Counted from the stretch's first letter, positions 1 to 9,104 are shown. The stretch: DNA of 64,000 nucleotides from Curvibacter gracilis ATCC BAA-807 (GCF_000518645.1 NZ_JADZ01000005.1:337704-401703), one strand, 5' to 3'. Program-made: numbers and translations. Notes: generated by a model from the letters alone, not told the origin.

Positions 1-81
1 GCAATGCTCATGGCCTATGGGATGGCCGGTAGATGCGCAATATCGCGATGGAAGCCGCATGAATGCTTGATTCCTTGGGGA

Positions 82-95
82 CGCCCTCTCCGCCA
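82..95. repeat. Left attachment site (attL core)
   Basis: CGCCCTCTCCGCCA is repeated exactly at 33919-33932. It fits the last bases of a tRNA-Ser acceptor arm (CCTCTCC, discriminator G, CCA). The bases upstream do not form a T-arm, so no intact tRNA lies here. The three bases after a one-base mismatch (ATG) are also shared between the two ends. Confidence 0.8.
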
Positions 96-105
96 TATGA
101 TACGT

Positions 106-149
106 AAGCCCTTGAATCTAAACGAATAGTTGCGATTCAGGGGCTTTTT
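106..149 (+). terminator. Rho-independent terminator next to attL
   Basis: An imperfect 13-bp inverted repeat (arms 106-118 and 134-146, one wobble pair) is followed by a T-run. It sits 10 bp after the att core, mirroring the terminator that follows attR, and would stop transcription entering from the left before the integrase gene. Confidence 0.65.
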
Positions 150-159
150 CGTTTCCAGG

Positions 160-180
160 TGGTACACCTGGCTGGTACAC
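160..180 (+). repeat. Paired TGGTACAC motifs inside the left end
   Basis: TGGTACAC occurs at 160-167 and 173-180, a 13-bp period. The same pair with the same period occurs at 33832-33852. The first copy lies in a palindrome (CCAGGTG-GTA-CACCTGG, 155-171). Such pairs at matching distances from both cores fit integrase arm-type or excisionase binding sites; the role is inferred. Confidence 0.6.
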
Positions 181-200
181 CGGACGGTAGACTGTCTCAC

Positions 201-1886
201 ATGAAAGATGATGAGATGTATCGTCACCCTCGCCTGCATCTGCGCGGCGGCACCTTTTACTTCCGGGCCAAAGTTCCCCTTGACCTGCTTCACGCCTACC
301 CTGGTCTAGAGATCAAGTTCTCCCTTCGTACCAAGGACCGCAAGAAGGCGCTCCAACTGGTTCAGCTGGAGTCTCTCCGGGTCGAGCGTGAATTCGAGAC
401 ACTTCGAAATGAGCAGCTCGTGGCCCACGCCCCCCTCACGCTGATCACATCCATCGATCAAGAATTCATCACTGGAATCACGACCTCCTTCCTTCGCGAT
501 GCACTGGAGGTTGACACCGACATCCGCACCGGTGACATGGGCGACCTCGAACGTGAGATACGACAAGAGGGCCTTGAGCAGCAGATGCAAGCGCTGCGGG
601 AGGCCAATCGAACCGGCCGTGTCGAGTTGATCGACAGCTTGCTCAAGGTCTTCCTGCGCATTCAGGGCTTCGAGCTACGCGTTTCAGATGTTGAGTACCG
701 GCGTCTGGCCCTGGCATTTCTTCAGGCCTACACCAAAAGTGTGAAGAGCCTTGCTCAGCGCGACGAGGGCGAGATCGTTGAAACCGAGGAGTTGGCACCA
801 GCCGCCAAGGCGCTTCTGCCACGCGCCGTTCGTCAAACACAACAACAACTGACGTGGACAACCCTTTTCGAGAAGTGGCGTGACGCAACCGCCCGCCGCC
901 CCAAGACCGCAGATGAGTTCAAGCGAGTCCTGGCTGAATTTGAGAAATTCATAAAGGACACCCCGCCCGCTTCGGTTGACAAGCAACAAGTCATTGCCTA
1001 TCGCGATCACTTATTGAAAGAGGTCAAACAAGCGGCAAAGACCGTTGACAAAAAAATATCCATTCTGAGGACGATCTTCAGACGTGGAGTGAGTGACGGA
1101 ATCCTGGATTCAGATCCAACATTGGGCGTCATTGTGACGATGCCGACGGTCCAAAAGAAATCTCGAATTTCATTCACCACCGCCGAGCTGAGTCAATTGT
1201 TTGTCTCTGATATGTTCACGGGCAAGTCGCCAAAGCTGGCGAAATTCGGTGCAGCCCCATATTGGGTGCCAATGATCGGCCTTTTCACAGGTGCTCGGAT
1301 CGAAGAAATATGCCAACTTCGCGTGGCCGAAATCAAGGAAGCGCCAGATCTCGGAAAATATTTCCACATCACAGACGAGGGCGAAGGTAGCACGGTAAAA
1401 ACAGAAGCATCCAGACGTCGAGTTCCGATCCATCAACGGCTATTCGAAGCAGGATTGCTTGAGTATGTCAAATCACTCCCCAACCAGGATGGCTATCTTT
1501 TTCCAAGCCTTACCCCTGACAAATATGGTCGTCGCAGCTCCGGCCTGAGCAAGAGCTTCAATGCCTACCTTAGAAACCCTATCGGCATCATTGACACCAG
1601 AAAGGTCTTCCATTCTTTCCGCCACACATTCAAACATCGCTCTCGGGAGCTATCAATTCCAGAAGACGTTCATGATGCTTTAACAGGGCACACCGGATCT
1701 GGCGAAGGACGAAATTACGGAAATGGGAATGAAGAATTCCCAGCAGAGCCGCTCTTTGATGCAATGAAGAGAATCGACTTCAAAAATCTAACGCTGCCAA
1801 TTTTCAAGGCTGAAAACTTTCAATCTGAAAAATTGACCAAGCGCACCCGAAAAACAAAATCTACATCAACCGGCAATCTCAAGTAG
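201..1886 (+). CDS. Tyrosine recombinase (site-specific integrase)
   Basis: This 561-aa phage-type integrase most likely inserts and excises the island at the tRNA-Ser 3' end. The C-terminal half shows the catalytic layout of tyrosine recombinases: Arg in GLFTGARIEEICQL, then HSFRHTFK (HxxR), then LTGHTGSGEGRNYG, which supplies the late His and the Tyr nucleophile. The N-terminus (RHPRLHLRGGTFYFRAKVP) is the short domain common in proteobacterial island integrases, followed by an alpha-helical core-binding region near residues 230-310. I chose ATG 201; an upstream in-frame GTG at 159 overlaps the TGGTACAC repeat, and ATG 216 is also possible. The gene lies just inside attL, the usual place for a tRNA-targeting integrase. 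Confidence 0.93.
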   Translation: MKDDEMYRHPRLHLRGGTFYFRAKVPLDLLHAYPGLEIKFSLRTKDRKKALQLVQLESLRVEREFETLRNEQLVAHAPLTLITSIDQEFITGITTSFLRDALEVDTDIRTGDMGDLEREIRQEGLEQQMQALREANRTGRVELIDSLLKVFLRIQGFELRVSDVEYRRLALAFLQAYTKSVKSLAQRDEGEIVETEELAPAAKALLPRAVRQTQQQLTWTTLFEKWRDATARRPKTADEFKRVLAEFEKFIKDTPPASVDKQQVIAYRDHLLKEVKQAAKTVDKKISILRTIFRRGVSDGILDSDPTLGVIVTMPTVQKKSRISFTTAELSQLFVSDMFTGKSPKLAKFGAAPYWVPMIGLFTGARIEEICQLRVAEIKEAPDLGKYFHITDEGEGSTVKTEASRRRVPIHQRLFEAGLLEYVKSLPNQDGYLFPSLTPDKYGRRSSGLSKSFNAYLRNPIGIIDTRKVFHSFRHTFKHRSRELSIPEDVHDALTGHTGSGEGRNYGNGNEEFPAEPLFDAMKRIDFKNLTLPIFKAENFQSEKLTKRTRKTKSTSTGNLK

Positions 1887-2071
1887 AGATCAGGTCCCCC
1901 ACCATCTCACAAGGCTACTACCGCAAGACGCCAGATCCAAAATGCTTGCGGTTCTTTTCCTCAGCCATAGTTTTGGTCATAGGGCGTATAGGCCACGGCC
2001 AAAAAGAACTACATTACAATTACGCCTTGTTTCTGCTTGTTGTTTCAACAAAACCTAACTAGTGCAGCCTG

Positions 2072-2488
2072 ATGTCGCTCCACCAACCAAACACTGCTGA
2101 TGCCAGTCGGGCCCTTGTGCAAACCCGGCTACCCTCCCCTCTGCGCAGCTACCTGCGGGCTTACGCTAAGCACCACGATCTGAAACTGGAAGCGCTGATG
2201 GCGGACATCCTTGGGCACTTCCTACACCTCCGCCCGGATCAGCACGGCTTGTCTTGGCGCAAACCACAGTCGAACCGCTCTGAGGCGGGCAGTTTGGGTG
2301 GGTGGGCTCAATTCAATTCGCTCGTTCCCGAGGAGCTGGCAGGCAAGCTGGCGGGCGCAGCCATGGCGGCCGGTATCAGCCGGGCATCACTGGTCTACAC
2401 CGCTGTGTACTGGTTTGCGCGTTACATGCGCCCACCAACCGACAGCATGGTGATTCAAGACGACAAAGGAGTGAGTCGTCATGACTGA
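2072..2488 (+). CDS. Hypothetical protein, ParB operon partner
   Basis: This 138-aa protein has no family that I recognise. It overlaps the start of the downstream parB-type gene by 8 bp, so the two are probably translated as a unit. The N-terminal half (LPSPLRSYLRAYAKHHDLKLEALMADIL) could be a short helical DNA-binding or dimerisation segment similar in pattern to ribbon-helix-helix proteins, and the C-terminal half is helical (AAMAAGISRASLVYTAVYWF). By position it may be a partition or plasmid-maintenance accessory factor, but this is context only. Confidence 0.7.
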   Translation: MSLHQPNTADASRALVQTRLPSPLRSYLRAYAKHHDLKLEALMADILGHFLHLRPDQHGLSWRKPQSNRSEAGSLGGWAQFNSLVPEELAGKLAGAAMAAGISRASLVYTAVYWFARYMRPPTDSMVIQDDKGVSRHD

Positions 2489-3512
2489 ACACTTCAAGCA
2501 TTTGCCCATTTCGGCGCTGATCCCCGATCCAGATCAACCCCGGATTGAGCTGGAAAGCGAGAACGATTCCGCCATCGGAGCAAACACCCTACAAGGCTTG
2601 GCGGCCTCAATCCGCGAGGTCGGGATGCTGCAACCCATCCGCGTCCGCCGAGTGGGTGACCTATTCATGGTCATCAGCGGCCATCGCCGCCTCGAAGCTG
2701 CGCGGCTCCTTGGCTTGGCCGATGTTCCCTGCCTCGTGATTGAGCAAGAGGACGACCATGAGCACCGCCTGGTGTCTCAGGTCATCGAAAACCTGCAGCG
2801 CAAGGCGATGAAGGCCAGCGAGTTGGCGATGGCGGTGCAGGCCCTGGTGCAACGAGGCAACAGCAACGACGAAGTCGCGAAGCGCCTAGGCATTCAGAAC
2901 AGCCAGGTCACACTTTTGCTGAACCTGTTGAAGCTCGAAGGCGCCACCAAATCTGCATTCGAGCGCGGGCGCATAGACTCCCCACGAGCGGCATACGAAC
3001 TGACCAAGCTCCCCGTTGCTGTGCAAGAGCGGGTGATCGCAGAAGCCGATGCAGCAGGCAAAGTGATCACCCAGCAGGAAGTGCGTGAAGTGCGTCACCA
3101 GTTTCAGAAGCGGATGTCGAAAAATCGCCATCCGTACGAAGGTCCCATGTTGTCGCGTGCCGATTTTGTCGAATTGACACAATGTCTGGCCGACGATGTG
3201 AGAGACAACTACGATCCGATACGCGACCGGGAAGCCATCTTTGGCACCGATTGGCACAACGTAGACAACGCACGTCTAGCAAACTTCGGCGCCGTGATGG
3301 CGCAGTCCGACGCCGGCAACTCCACATCCAACAGCCGACAGGCAGCAGAAAACGACGACTTGGTGCATGTGCCAGCATTCACATTGACTAGGGCACAGCT
3401 CATTCGCATGGCCAAGTTTTTTGGTTGGGGCGAGTCGGGGTTCGCAGGCGAAGAAGAGTTTTACGATGGAAGGCTCGGCGAGAGCATTGTAGAAAAGCTG
3501 CAGACCCTCTGA
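2481..3512 (+). CDS. ParB/RepB/Spo0J family protein
   Basis: This 343-aa protein has the ParB N-terminal nuclease-like/CTP-binding domain (about residues 6-100), with LIPDPDQPR, the GHRRLEAARLLG motif and IENLQRKAM. A helix-turn-helix region follows (about 115-190, including DEVAKRLGIQNSQVTLLLNLLKL). These proteins bind a parS-like site and act in segregation or as regulators on plasmids and integrated elements. No parA is visible here, so it is an orphan ParB that may work as a transcriptional regulator or stabilise the excised form. It is preceded by, and overlaps, the 138-aa gene. The last 100 residues match nothing I know. Confidence 0.9.
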   Translation: MTEHFKHLPISALIPDPDQPRIELESENDSAIGANTLQGLAASIREVGMLQPIRVRRVGDLFMVISGHRRLEAARLLGLADVPCLVIEQEDDHEHRLVSQVIENLQRKAMKASELAMAVQALVQRGNSNDEVAKRLGIQNSQVTLLLNLLKLEGATKSAFERGRIDSPRAAYELTKLPVAVQERVIAEADAAGKVITQQEVREVRHQFQKRMSKNRHPYEGPMLSRADFVELTQCLADDVRDNYDPIRDREAIFGTDWHNVDNARLANFGAVMAQSDAGNSTSNSRQAAENDDLVHVPAFTLTRAQLIRMAKFFGWGESGFAGEEEFYDGRLGESIVEKLQTL

Positions 3513-3612
3513 CATTAGGGACTGCCGCTGCCAGGGCAGCATCTCGCAGAACTGTTTGTGTAGGTGGACGTTGAAAACGCCGGGATTCAGGGCCCCGGCC
3601 GGCCCTCGCGTA

Positions 3613-4143
3613 TCACACCAGGCCAAGCTCGGCCATGGACGTGATCGCGCCCGCCGTGACGACCAGGTGGTCCAGCACCCGGACATCGACCAGGTTCAAA
3701 GCGGTCTTGAGCTGCTGCGTCAGACTTTGATCAGCAGAGGAAGGTTGCCCCCCGCCGCTTGGATGGTTGTGCACCAGGATGACTGCGCATGAGTTCAGGC
3801 GCAGGGCGTCTTTGAGAACCTCTCGCGGATACACCGATGTCTGTGTCAGCGTGCCCCGGAACATCTCGACAAACTCGATGACCTGCTGCTTCGCATCCAG
3901 ATGGAGCACGGCAAACACCTCGTGCGGCAGTGCACCCATGCGCAGGCGCAAAAATGTCCTCACTGCGTCCGGAGACGTGAGCACATCGGTGCCACGGATT
4001 TGAGCCGCCAGCACCTGCTGAGCGGCTTCGAGGACCTCCTGAGTGTGGGCACGGCGGTACTCGCCAGTGGCGTCCTGCACCAGCAGGATTGAGGGAGCAA
4101 GGACTTCGAGCGAAGACAGAGAGGAAACGAGGGATTGCGACAT
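3613..4143 (-). CDS. RadC-family JAB-domain protein
   Basis: This 176-aa protein of the RadC/UPF0758 family is common on genomic islands and plasmids. The JAMM metal site is visible as HNHPSGGGQPSSAD, with the upstream strands EVFAVLHLDAKQQ. The start at 4143 (MSQSLVSS) was chosen over a longer frame because it gives the usual RadC N-terminus without extra residues. Despite the name, a DNA-repair role is not established for the family; the fold suggests an isopeptidase or similar metal-dependent activity. The gene is convergent with parB, 100 bp apart. Confidence 0.9.
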   Translation of the reverse strand: MSQSLVSSLSSLEVLAPSILLVQDATGEYRRAHTQEVLEAAQQVLAAQIRGTDVLTSPDAVRTFLRLRMGALPHEVFAVLHLDAKQQVIEFVEMFRGTLTQTSVYPREVLKDALRLNSCAVILVHNHPSGGGQPSSADQSLTQQLKTALNLVDVRVLDHLVVTAGAITSMAELGLV

Positions 4144-4507
4144 GGTCGGCTCCAGTGATCGGGCGGGATTGCCCGAGACCGGCACACGCACACCGCAGCA
4201 CAGATGTCAGGGTTCGACAGACGGCCGCCAGGACGCAAGCGCCCCGCAGCGGGCGCGCAGACCTTGACATCGAGAACGGTGTGGTACGTTGTAGGGAACA
4301 GCAAGCCAGCCAGCCCCGCCCTCCTCCCCCCCGGAACACACCATGACAACAGGCCCCATCCAAGCGCCCATGGCGCCGAGGCCTTGACATCGCGGGATCC
4401 ACGCGCACTGGTGAGCATTTAAAGACAGGGCGAGCTTTCAGCACTCGCCCGGCCCCTGGGTACGCCATCCCCGATCTGAAATCGACCACCGTCTGGTGGC
4501 CGTGACC
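4144..4507. other. Non-coding gap between radC-like gene and duplicated gene
   Basis: I see no gene here. Two copies of CCTTGACATCG lie 120 bp apart (4262-4272 and 4382-4392), each preceded by GC-rich sequence. TTGACA fits a sigma-70 -35 element on the plus strand, but no good -10 follows either copy. The right part (from about 4440) is the downstream flank of the tandem duplication described below. Confidence 0.4.
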
Positions 4508-4978
4508 TCAAACTTCTTCGCGCAGTTTCAACATGCGTAACCGCAGCGCTTCAATTTCTTCAGGCTGAGGAACTTCTTTCAGGTGCCACGCTGGCTCCCA
4601 GCCTTCAATAGTCTCTTCATGGTACCTGCCAAACGCCGCTATAAAACTTGTGGCGGAACTAAGACATTCATCACGATACTCAGGGTGCCAGTCCATTAAC
4701 CGCTCAAAGGTATGAAGATGCCATACGGCATCGCGATATGGTCTCCAACGAGCCCCGGTTTCTTTGATGGCGGTGAATGCCTTCGAAGTTCTGACATCAC
4801 TGTAGGGGCTGGTTTCTTCAGCGATATCGCTCAGTTCGGAAATGAGTTCGGGCGTCAGAGGTGCCGCCATAAGTTCACCAAACTCTTCGGAAAAGACGAC
4901 TATCTGTTCCCCGAGCACCTCAATATCGATAGGTCCAAACGAGGCCAAGCATTCAAACTCAAATTCAGTTGTATTCAT
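4508..4978 (-). CDS. Hypothetical protein, paralogue A
   Basis: This 156-aa acidic protein is of unknown function. It starts MNTTEFEFECLASFG and ends LRLRMLKLREEV, and it aligns along its full length with the neighbour at 5227-5691 (shared FEFEC, LSDIAE, GARWR, EAIEALRL-type segments). The start at 4978 was chosen because it matches the paralogue; a longer frame to 5032 has no such support. There is no signal peptide or membrane segment. The pair lies in a minus-strand run of unknown small genes in the island's left arm. Confidence 0.75.
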   Translation of the reverse strand: MNTTEFEFECLASFGPIDIEVLGEQIVVFSEEFGELMAAPLTPELISELSDIAEETSPYSDVRTSKAFTAIKETGARWRPYRDAVWHLHTFERLMDWHPEYRDECLSSATSFIAAFGRYHEETIEGWEPAWHLKEVPQPEEIEALRLRMLKLREEV

Positions 4979-5226
4979 TGTCATATCTTTCAACACAAGA
5001 TGTCCTGCCAGATTGATGGCCGCAATTGTCAAATCACAGCCACTGCCATTGAGCTAGGTGGAATTCAGACGACGGAAACCACGCAGGTTTCCTTGGTCAA
5101 TGTCACGTGACCTGCGCGGTGCGCAACATGCGTAAGCATTCGTAGGCAAGGCGAGCTTCGGCACTTAACCTGCCCCTGGGTACGCCATCCTCGATCTGAA
5201 ATGGCCACCGCCTGGTGGCCATGACC

Positions 5227-5691
5227 TCAAACCTCTTCGCGCAGTTTGAGGATGTGTAAACGCAACGCCTCAATCGCTTCAGGTGTGGGAGCTTCATCCA
5301 GATATGTATCTGAATCTGTCTCCATGCCGCAAACGTACTCCCAGAACGCGGACACGAAGGCGGCTGGAGAGTTGAGGCACTCATCGTAGTCATCTGGCCA
5401 CACGTCGATGGCCTCTTCAAACGCGCTGAGGTGGTATTGAGCGTCACGTACGGCGCGCCAACGAGCCCCGGTCTGCTCGATAGCGGCGATGGCCCTCGAA
5501 GTCCTTGCCGCATCGTGGGCGAAGGTGTCCTCTGCAATGTCGCTCAGACAGCCTTTGAGCTCGGGGGACAGAAATGCATTCATCACCTCGCCCCTGTCAT
5601 GGTCAAAAGCGAATATTTCATTCTCCCGAATATCAATATTGACAGAGCCAAATGCGCAGAGGCATTCAAACTCGAAATTGGGTGTATTCAT
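5227..5691 (-). CDS. Hypothetical protein, paralogue B
   Basis: This 154-aa acidic protein, MNTPNFEFECLCAFG to LRLHILKLREEV, is the second copy of the tandem pair. The match to paralogue A spans start to stop, with the same length and the same last four residues. That both frames are kept open while the DNA has diverged argues that both are, or recently were, functional. I do not recognise a family. Confidence 0.75.
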   Translation of the reverse strand: MNTPNFEFECLCAFGSVNIDIRENEIFAFDHDRGEVMNAFLSPELKGCLSDIAEDTFAHDAARTSRAIAAIEQTGARWRAVRDAQYHLSAFEEAIDVWPDDYDECLNSPAAFVSAFWEYVCGMETDSDTYLDEAPTPEAIEALRLHILKLREEV

Positions 5692-5777
5692 TCTTTGGAA
5701 TCTTATGGTTTTTCATGTTGGTCAAGATGGTGGCTGCGATCTTCAGATCACAACCACCATCATTGAGCAGCTGGAAT

Positions 5778-6152
5778 TCAGTGATGGATGTGCACGCAAG
5801 TTTGCTTGGTCGATGTCACCTCTCCCGCTTGGTCGGCAAATTCATACCAGTCATCGATTTGGTACGGGTCGAGCTCAAAATCGGTTTCGATGTCATAAAT
5901 CGTGTAGCTATACCCCCACAACTGCTCAATCGCAATCTGGCTATGAAAGCCGCCCATGGCGCAGGCTGCCGCCGTGTCATCGTCCATCGACGCGGGGACA
6001 TCGACGAAATAGCCGCCAGGCACGCCCTGGTCTTCGGGGTGCAACTTGTAGGCGGGGCAATCAGCCTCGACCTGGATGAAAAGAATTCGCCTTTCACAGT
6101 TGCAGTTTTGTGTTGGATGGGAGGTGGTATTGGTAGAGAAATTCTTAGTCAT
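5778..6152 (-). CDS. Hypothetical acidic protein
   Basis: This 124-aa protein is rich in Asp, Glu and aromatic residues (DPYQIDDWYEFAD, YSYTIYDIETDFELD). It contains a CNCERR segment near residue 17 that could bind metal, though one CxC alone is weak evidence. It has no signal peptide and no recognised family. It follows the duplicated pair on the same strand. Confidence 0.6.
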   Translation of the reverse strand: MTKNFSTNTTSHPTQNCNCERRILFIQVEADCPAYKLHPEDQGVPGGYFVDVPASMDDDTAAACAMGGFHSQIAIEQLWGYSYTIYDIETDFELDPYQIDDWYEFADQAGEVTSTKQTCVHIHH

Positions 6153-6266
6153 AGAAAAATCAAATTTTGTTTACAGACGCTGAGGCCCTCGGATCAAAAA
6201 ACAATCCGAGAAATCTCGTTAAATATTGCCTCGCCTGTCGATAGGCAAGGCGCTCAGTTTTATTGA

Positions 6267-6881
6267 TTATCTCCGAATGGTTACGACGCCATTCTGATTG
6301 CAGGGAAGCAGCATGGCTGTAACTACCTGAGCAGATTTAGAATAATGGCTATTCAGCACATTCATTGCGACCACCATTTCCCTCGTCGGAGGTTTGTCGA
6401 ATTTATCCTCTTTAACAGCCAGCAATTTATTCAAGATGCTGTTGGTCAAAGGCGAAGTAAAGCTAACGCCAAAAATATCAGTCTTGAAGGTGCATTGAAT
6501 ATATTGGTGCCTTTTCCAATCTCGCAGGACTTTGCGAATTGTCGGTGAATGCGCATCAAAAGAGATGGTAAGTGTTTTGCCCTTTCCCACAAATATCAAA
6601 CCACCCAGGGTTCGCCCTTCGGGAAACTCAACTCGAATAAGACCGAGTTCGTAGTCATCCAGAAGCTCCTGAACAAAGTGCCCGAACCCCGCGCCTGAAC
6701 AGAAAACACAGACCTCCGAACAACTTGTGTCGAGAAATTCTTTACCGATAACCACTTTTGGAAAGCAGGCGCCCAAAACGGGTTCGGGGGGCGAGCCAAA
6801 ACACATGTAAGCCGGATTCAAGGCTTGCCCCTCGAAGGGGGAAGAGGAGGCGCTGGTCGCGGAAGAAAAACTGTCACTCAT
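6267..6881 (-). CDS. Hypothetical protein
   Basis: This 204-aa protein is of unknown function. It has a low-complexity Ser/Ala-rich start (MSDSFSSATSASSSPFEG) and then a mixed alpha/beta body with several Cys (CSEVCVFCSGAG). The start at ATG 6881 is preferred over an upstream TTG because GAGGG lies at a suitable distance upstream. Base composition here and in the following gap is lower in GC than the rest of the window, consistent with transferred DNA. Confidence 0.6.
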   Translation of the reverse strand: MSDSFSSATSASSSPFEGQALNPAYMCFGSPPEPVLGACFPKVVIGKEFLDTSCSEVCVFCSGAGFGHFVQELLDDYELGLIRVEFPEGRTLGGLIFVGKGKTLTISFDAHSPTIRKVLRDWKRHQYIQCTFKTDIFGVSFTSPLTNSILNKLLAVKEDKFDKPPTREMVVAMNVLNSHYSKSAQVVTAMLLPCNQNGVVTIRR

Positions 6882-7422
6882 ATTAAAAGCCCTCAATGTT
6901 GAGTTGGCGAAAAGTGAGCCCCTAGATCCGTACTGATCGGCAGGGCCCTTCTAAATTGCCGTCACCTTTTGGGTGGCAGCGGCACAACATGAGTCCTATT
7001 CTATGTGAAATAGATTTTGCTGCAACAAGAATCGATGACTTTTCGATAGAACCAAGGGTAAACACCTATTTTTTATTGAAAAAAATACGTTTTTGGGTCG
7101 AAATTGGCACATCGAATGAGCACCGGTCATGCAACTGCATCGCCAACCATTCCCTTGAAACTCTCGGGTCATACCCAAGCCAGCAGGAAGTGATGGCCGC
7201 ACGAACAGCGCTTAGACCATCCTAGGCACCTGAAGTCATGATCACCGTCCAGACTGGGGCGACGGTAATCAACATGGTCATCACCGTTGCAAATAGTCGA
7301 GCGTGAATTGAGGAGTCCCCTGCGGACTCCATCGTTAAAGCGCTCCCGAAGGAGCGCCATATTGGCGAGATGGATCACAAGATCCAGGCGCCCGAAATTG
7401 CCCTCCTGGCCCGCTCACGACC
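6882..7422. other. Non-coding gap with two adjacent perfect hairpins
   Basis: I see no convincing gene. The left part (about 6970-7130) is AT-rich. Two neat hairpins stand side by side near the right end: GGAGTCC/GGACTCC at 7312-7330 (5-nt loop) and GCGCTCC/GGAGCGC at 7340-7357 (CGAA loop). They lie downstream of the gene at 7423-8220 (minus strand) and may end its transcript, although neither has a U-run. Confidence 0.5.
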
Positions 7423-8220
7423 TCAGCGTGTCGCGCGAAGGATTCGCACCGCCAGGACGTGCGCGTCATCAATGGGGTACAGCTGTTCATACCAAGGGGT
7501 TTCGCCGACGGCTTCAGCGAGCTGCTGGGCCACCTCGACTTCTTCATCTGAATAGACCTCTGTGCGCTGGTAGCCCTGAGCGCTGATGGTGGCGGCTTGG
7601 AATCCGCCGATGTCGAAGGTATCCACTGCGAAGCCCCCCACTACCAACGTGTTGCCCGACACGAACACCAAGGGCGTCCAACCCCAAAGCGGGCCGCCCT
7701 CACGTCCCATGTCGCGAGAACCCAGAGCTCCGCTCAATTCATGAGCCGCGACCCAAAGAACGCCAGGGAAGAAATGTCCAAAGCCGTTGACATCTTGAAG
7801 AACGCACGGCCAGCCGGCATAGGTTCTGTTATCGGCCAAGCTCACCGTGGGGTGATTGAAAGCCCCGCTGTGGCTCATCGCCAGGTTCGCCAGGTCGTTC
7901 TCAAACTCGGGCGGGAGCAAGAAGGCGACCAGCTCATCAGCCACATAGCGGCGGTCAATTCCACGGGCATCGCAGAAGGGCTGGACCAGCTCCCTCAGAA
8001 ACTCCACTTCAATCAAGACACCGACGGCGGGGCAGTTTTCCGGGCCCATTCCATCCAGGTGCTTGAGGGCATGGTTCAAGAGCTCGAACAGGTGGGGGCT
8101 GGTGGCCTCGACCTCGGCGCGCGGGTACACATCCGCCGTCAGGTGGTACATCTCAGGAGGAGCCATGCCCTCCATGTGTTCGTTGTTGCGGCTGGCTTCG
8201 ACAGTTGATCTGCAGTTCAT
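7423..8220 (-). CDS. Hypothetical protein
   Basis: This is a soluble protein of about 265 residues with no family that I recognise. The central and C-terminal parts are regular and look folded (AGWPCVLQDVNGFGHF, LWGWTPLVFVSGNTLVVGGFAVD). The start is uncertain: ATG 8220 (MNCRSTVEAS) was chosen, but ATG 8166 and a GTG at 8265 are also possible. It belongs to the cryptic gene run of the island's left arm. Confidence 0.6.
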   Translation of the reverse strand: MNCRSTVEASRNNEHMEGMAPPEMYHLTADVYPRAEVEATSPHLFELLNHALKHLDGMGPENCPAVGVLIEVEFLRELVQPFCDARGIDRRYVADELVAFLLPPEFENDLANLAMSHSGAFNHPTVSLADNRTYAGWPCVLQDVNGFGHFFPGVLWVAAHELSGALGSRDMGREGGPLWGWTPLVFVSGNTLVVGGFAVDTFDIGGFQAATISAQGYQRTEVYSDEEVEVAQQLAEAVGETPWYEQLYPIDDAHVLAVRILRATR

Positions 8221-8799
8221 CTGGTCACTTTCAAGGTTGTTGATAGAAACCAGTAGAGCGTTCACGTTTTAGCCTTTTGGCCTTCTTTTTTGAAAATACT
8301 GCCTGCCAGGAAGGCGGTTCTGGCCTCTTTCTGTTCGTTGGGGGTGGAAAGAACTCTTACCCGGTAGTAGAAGTTTTTTAAACTGGATACTGGTGAAGTC
8401 GGAGGAACGGCAAAAGCCCCCCCAACCCACCAAGAGGTAGGTTGCGGGGAGGCGTTTCGAGGTTCTGGACACCGGCGTTAGCCCTCGTCACGGCACTCGG
8501 GTATCGTGCAAGATCCCGAGTTGATGGAACTTAAAGCCGTTGACACCGGCTCCAGTCACGCAGTCCATCGTCCCCCTGCGTCGCGCCCCTGACTTTCCGC
8601 TTGGCGCATTCGTACGGCGCGGCGTGTTGAGCCCCCTCCTCGTACCCAGCGTGTAGTCACTGAATTTCAGCAGCGATGGACCTCCTGCCCATGTGGCGTC
8701 CACAAAGCGTCTGATAAGACACGTTATGGTCGAGCATCAAAAAATATTTGCCCCGCCAACTGCAAGCGACCGTGTCCTGCCGTTGATCTGGTCAAGGGT
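8221..8799. other. Non-coding gap
   Basis: No supported gene. One imperfect hairpin (about 8418-8449: CCCC-x-CAACC against GGTTG-x-GGGG) is present. Short frames on both strands lack family resemblance and ribosome-binding sites. Confidence 0.4.
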
Positions 8800-9048
8800 T
8801 CAGTCCCAAGTTGCCCAGTCGCTGCCTGAAGAACTTGAGTCCCAACTGGAACCGGAGTCATGACTGGGATGGTGGTCATCCATTCCATACAGGTTCCCGC
8901 CAGCATCAATGCCCGACATGTCGCCGTTGAGCATTGGCAGACCCGTCGCGGGATTCACGACGCCAGCTGAATCCGCGGATGCATCCGGAAAGTCGTGAGT
9001 CGAGGGGTTGTGGTCCGGGCTGCCGAACAGCCATCGCCAAAAGGACAT
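8800..9048 (-). CDS. Small acidic/serine-rich protein
   Basis: This 82-aa protein begins MSFWRWLFGSPD and ends in a low-complexity Ser/Asp/Gly tail (DSGSSWDSSSSGSDW). A near-perfect Shine-Dalgarno (AAGGAGG) sits just upstream of ATG 9048, which is strong support for translation. The amphipathic aromatic start could touch the membrane. Function unknown; it is the first of three small genes transcribed leftward from the hairpin-rich region. Confidence 0.7.
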   Translation of the reverse strand: MSFWRWLFGSPDHNPSTHDFPDASADSAGVVNPATGLPMLNGDMSGIDAGGNLYGMDDHHPSHDSGSSWDSSSSGSDWATWD

Positions 9049-9104
9049 CAAGTCCTCCTTTTTTCAGTTTGAGGGCCCCAGGCAATGCCTGGGGCAGATG
9101 GGTG

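Larger units (their letters stand above)
4440..5691. repeat. Tandem gene duplication (two diverged copies)
   Basis: Two units of roughly 540 bp (about 4440-4978 and 5160-5691) share both a coding region and its downstream flank. The flank is the stretch CCCCTGGGTACGCCATCC, then GATCTGAAAT, then CTGGTGGCC and TGACCTCAAAC before the stop codon. The proteins are clearly paralogous but diverged, so the duplication is not recent. Confidence 0.85.

Noticed and set aside
1-95. Intact tRNA-Ser gene at the left end
   Set aside because: Only the last 14 bases fit; the T-arm and the 5' acceptor strand GGAGAGG are missing, so there is no tRNA here.
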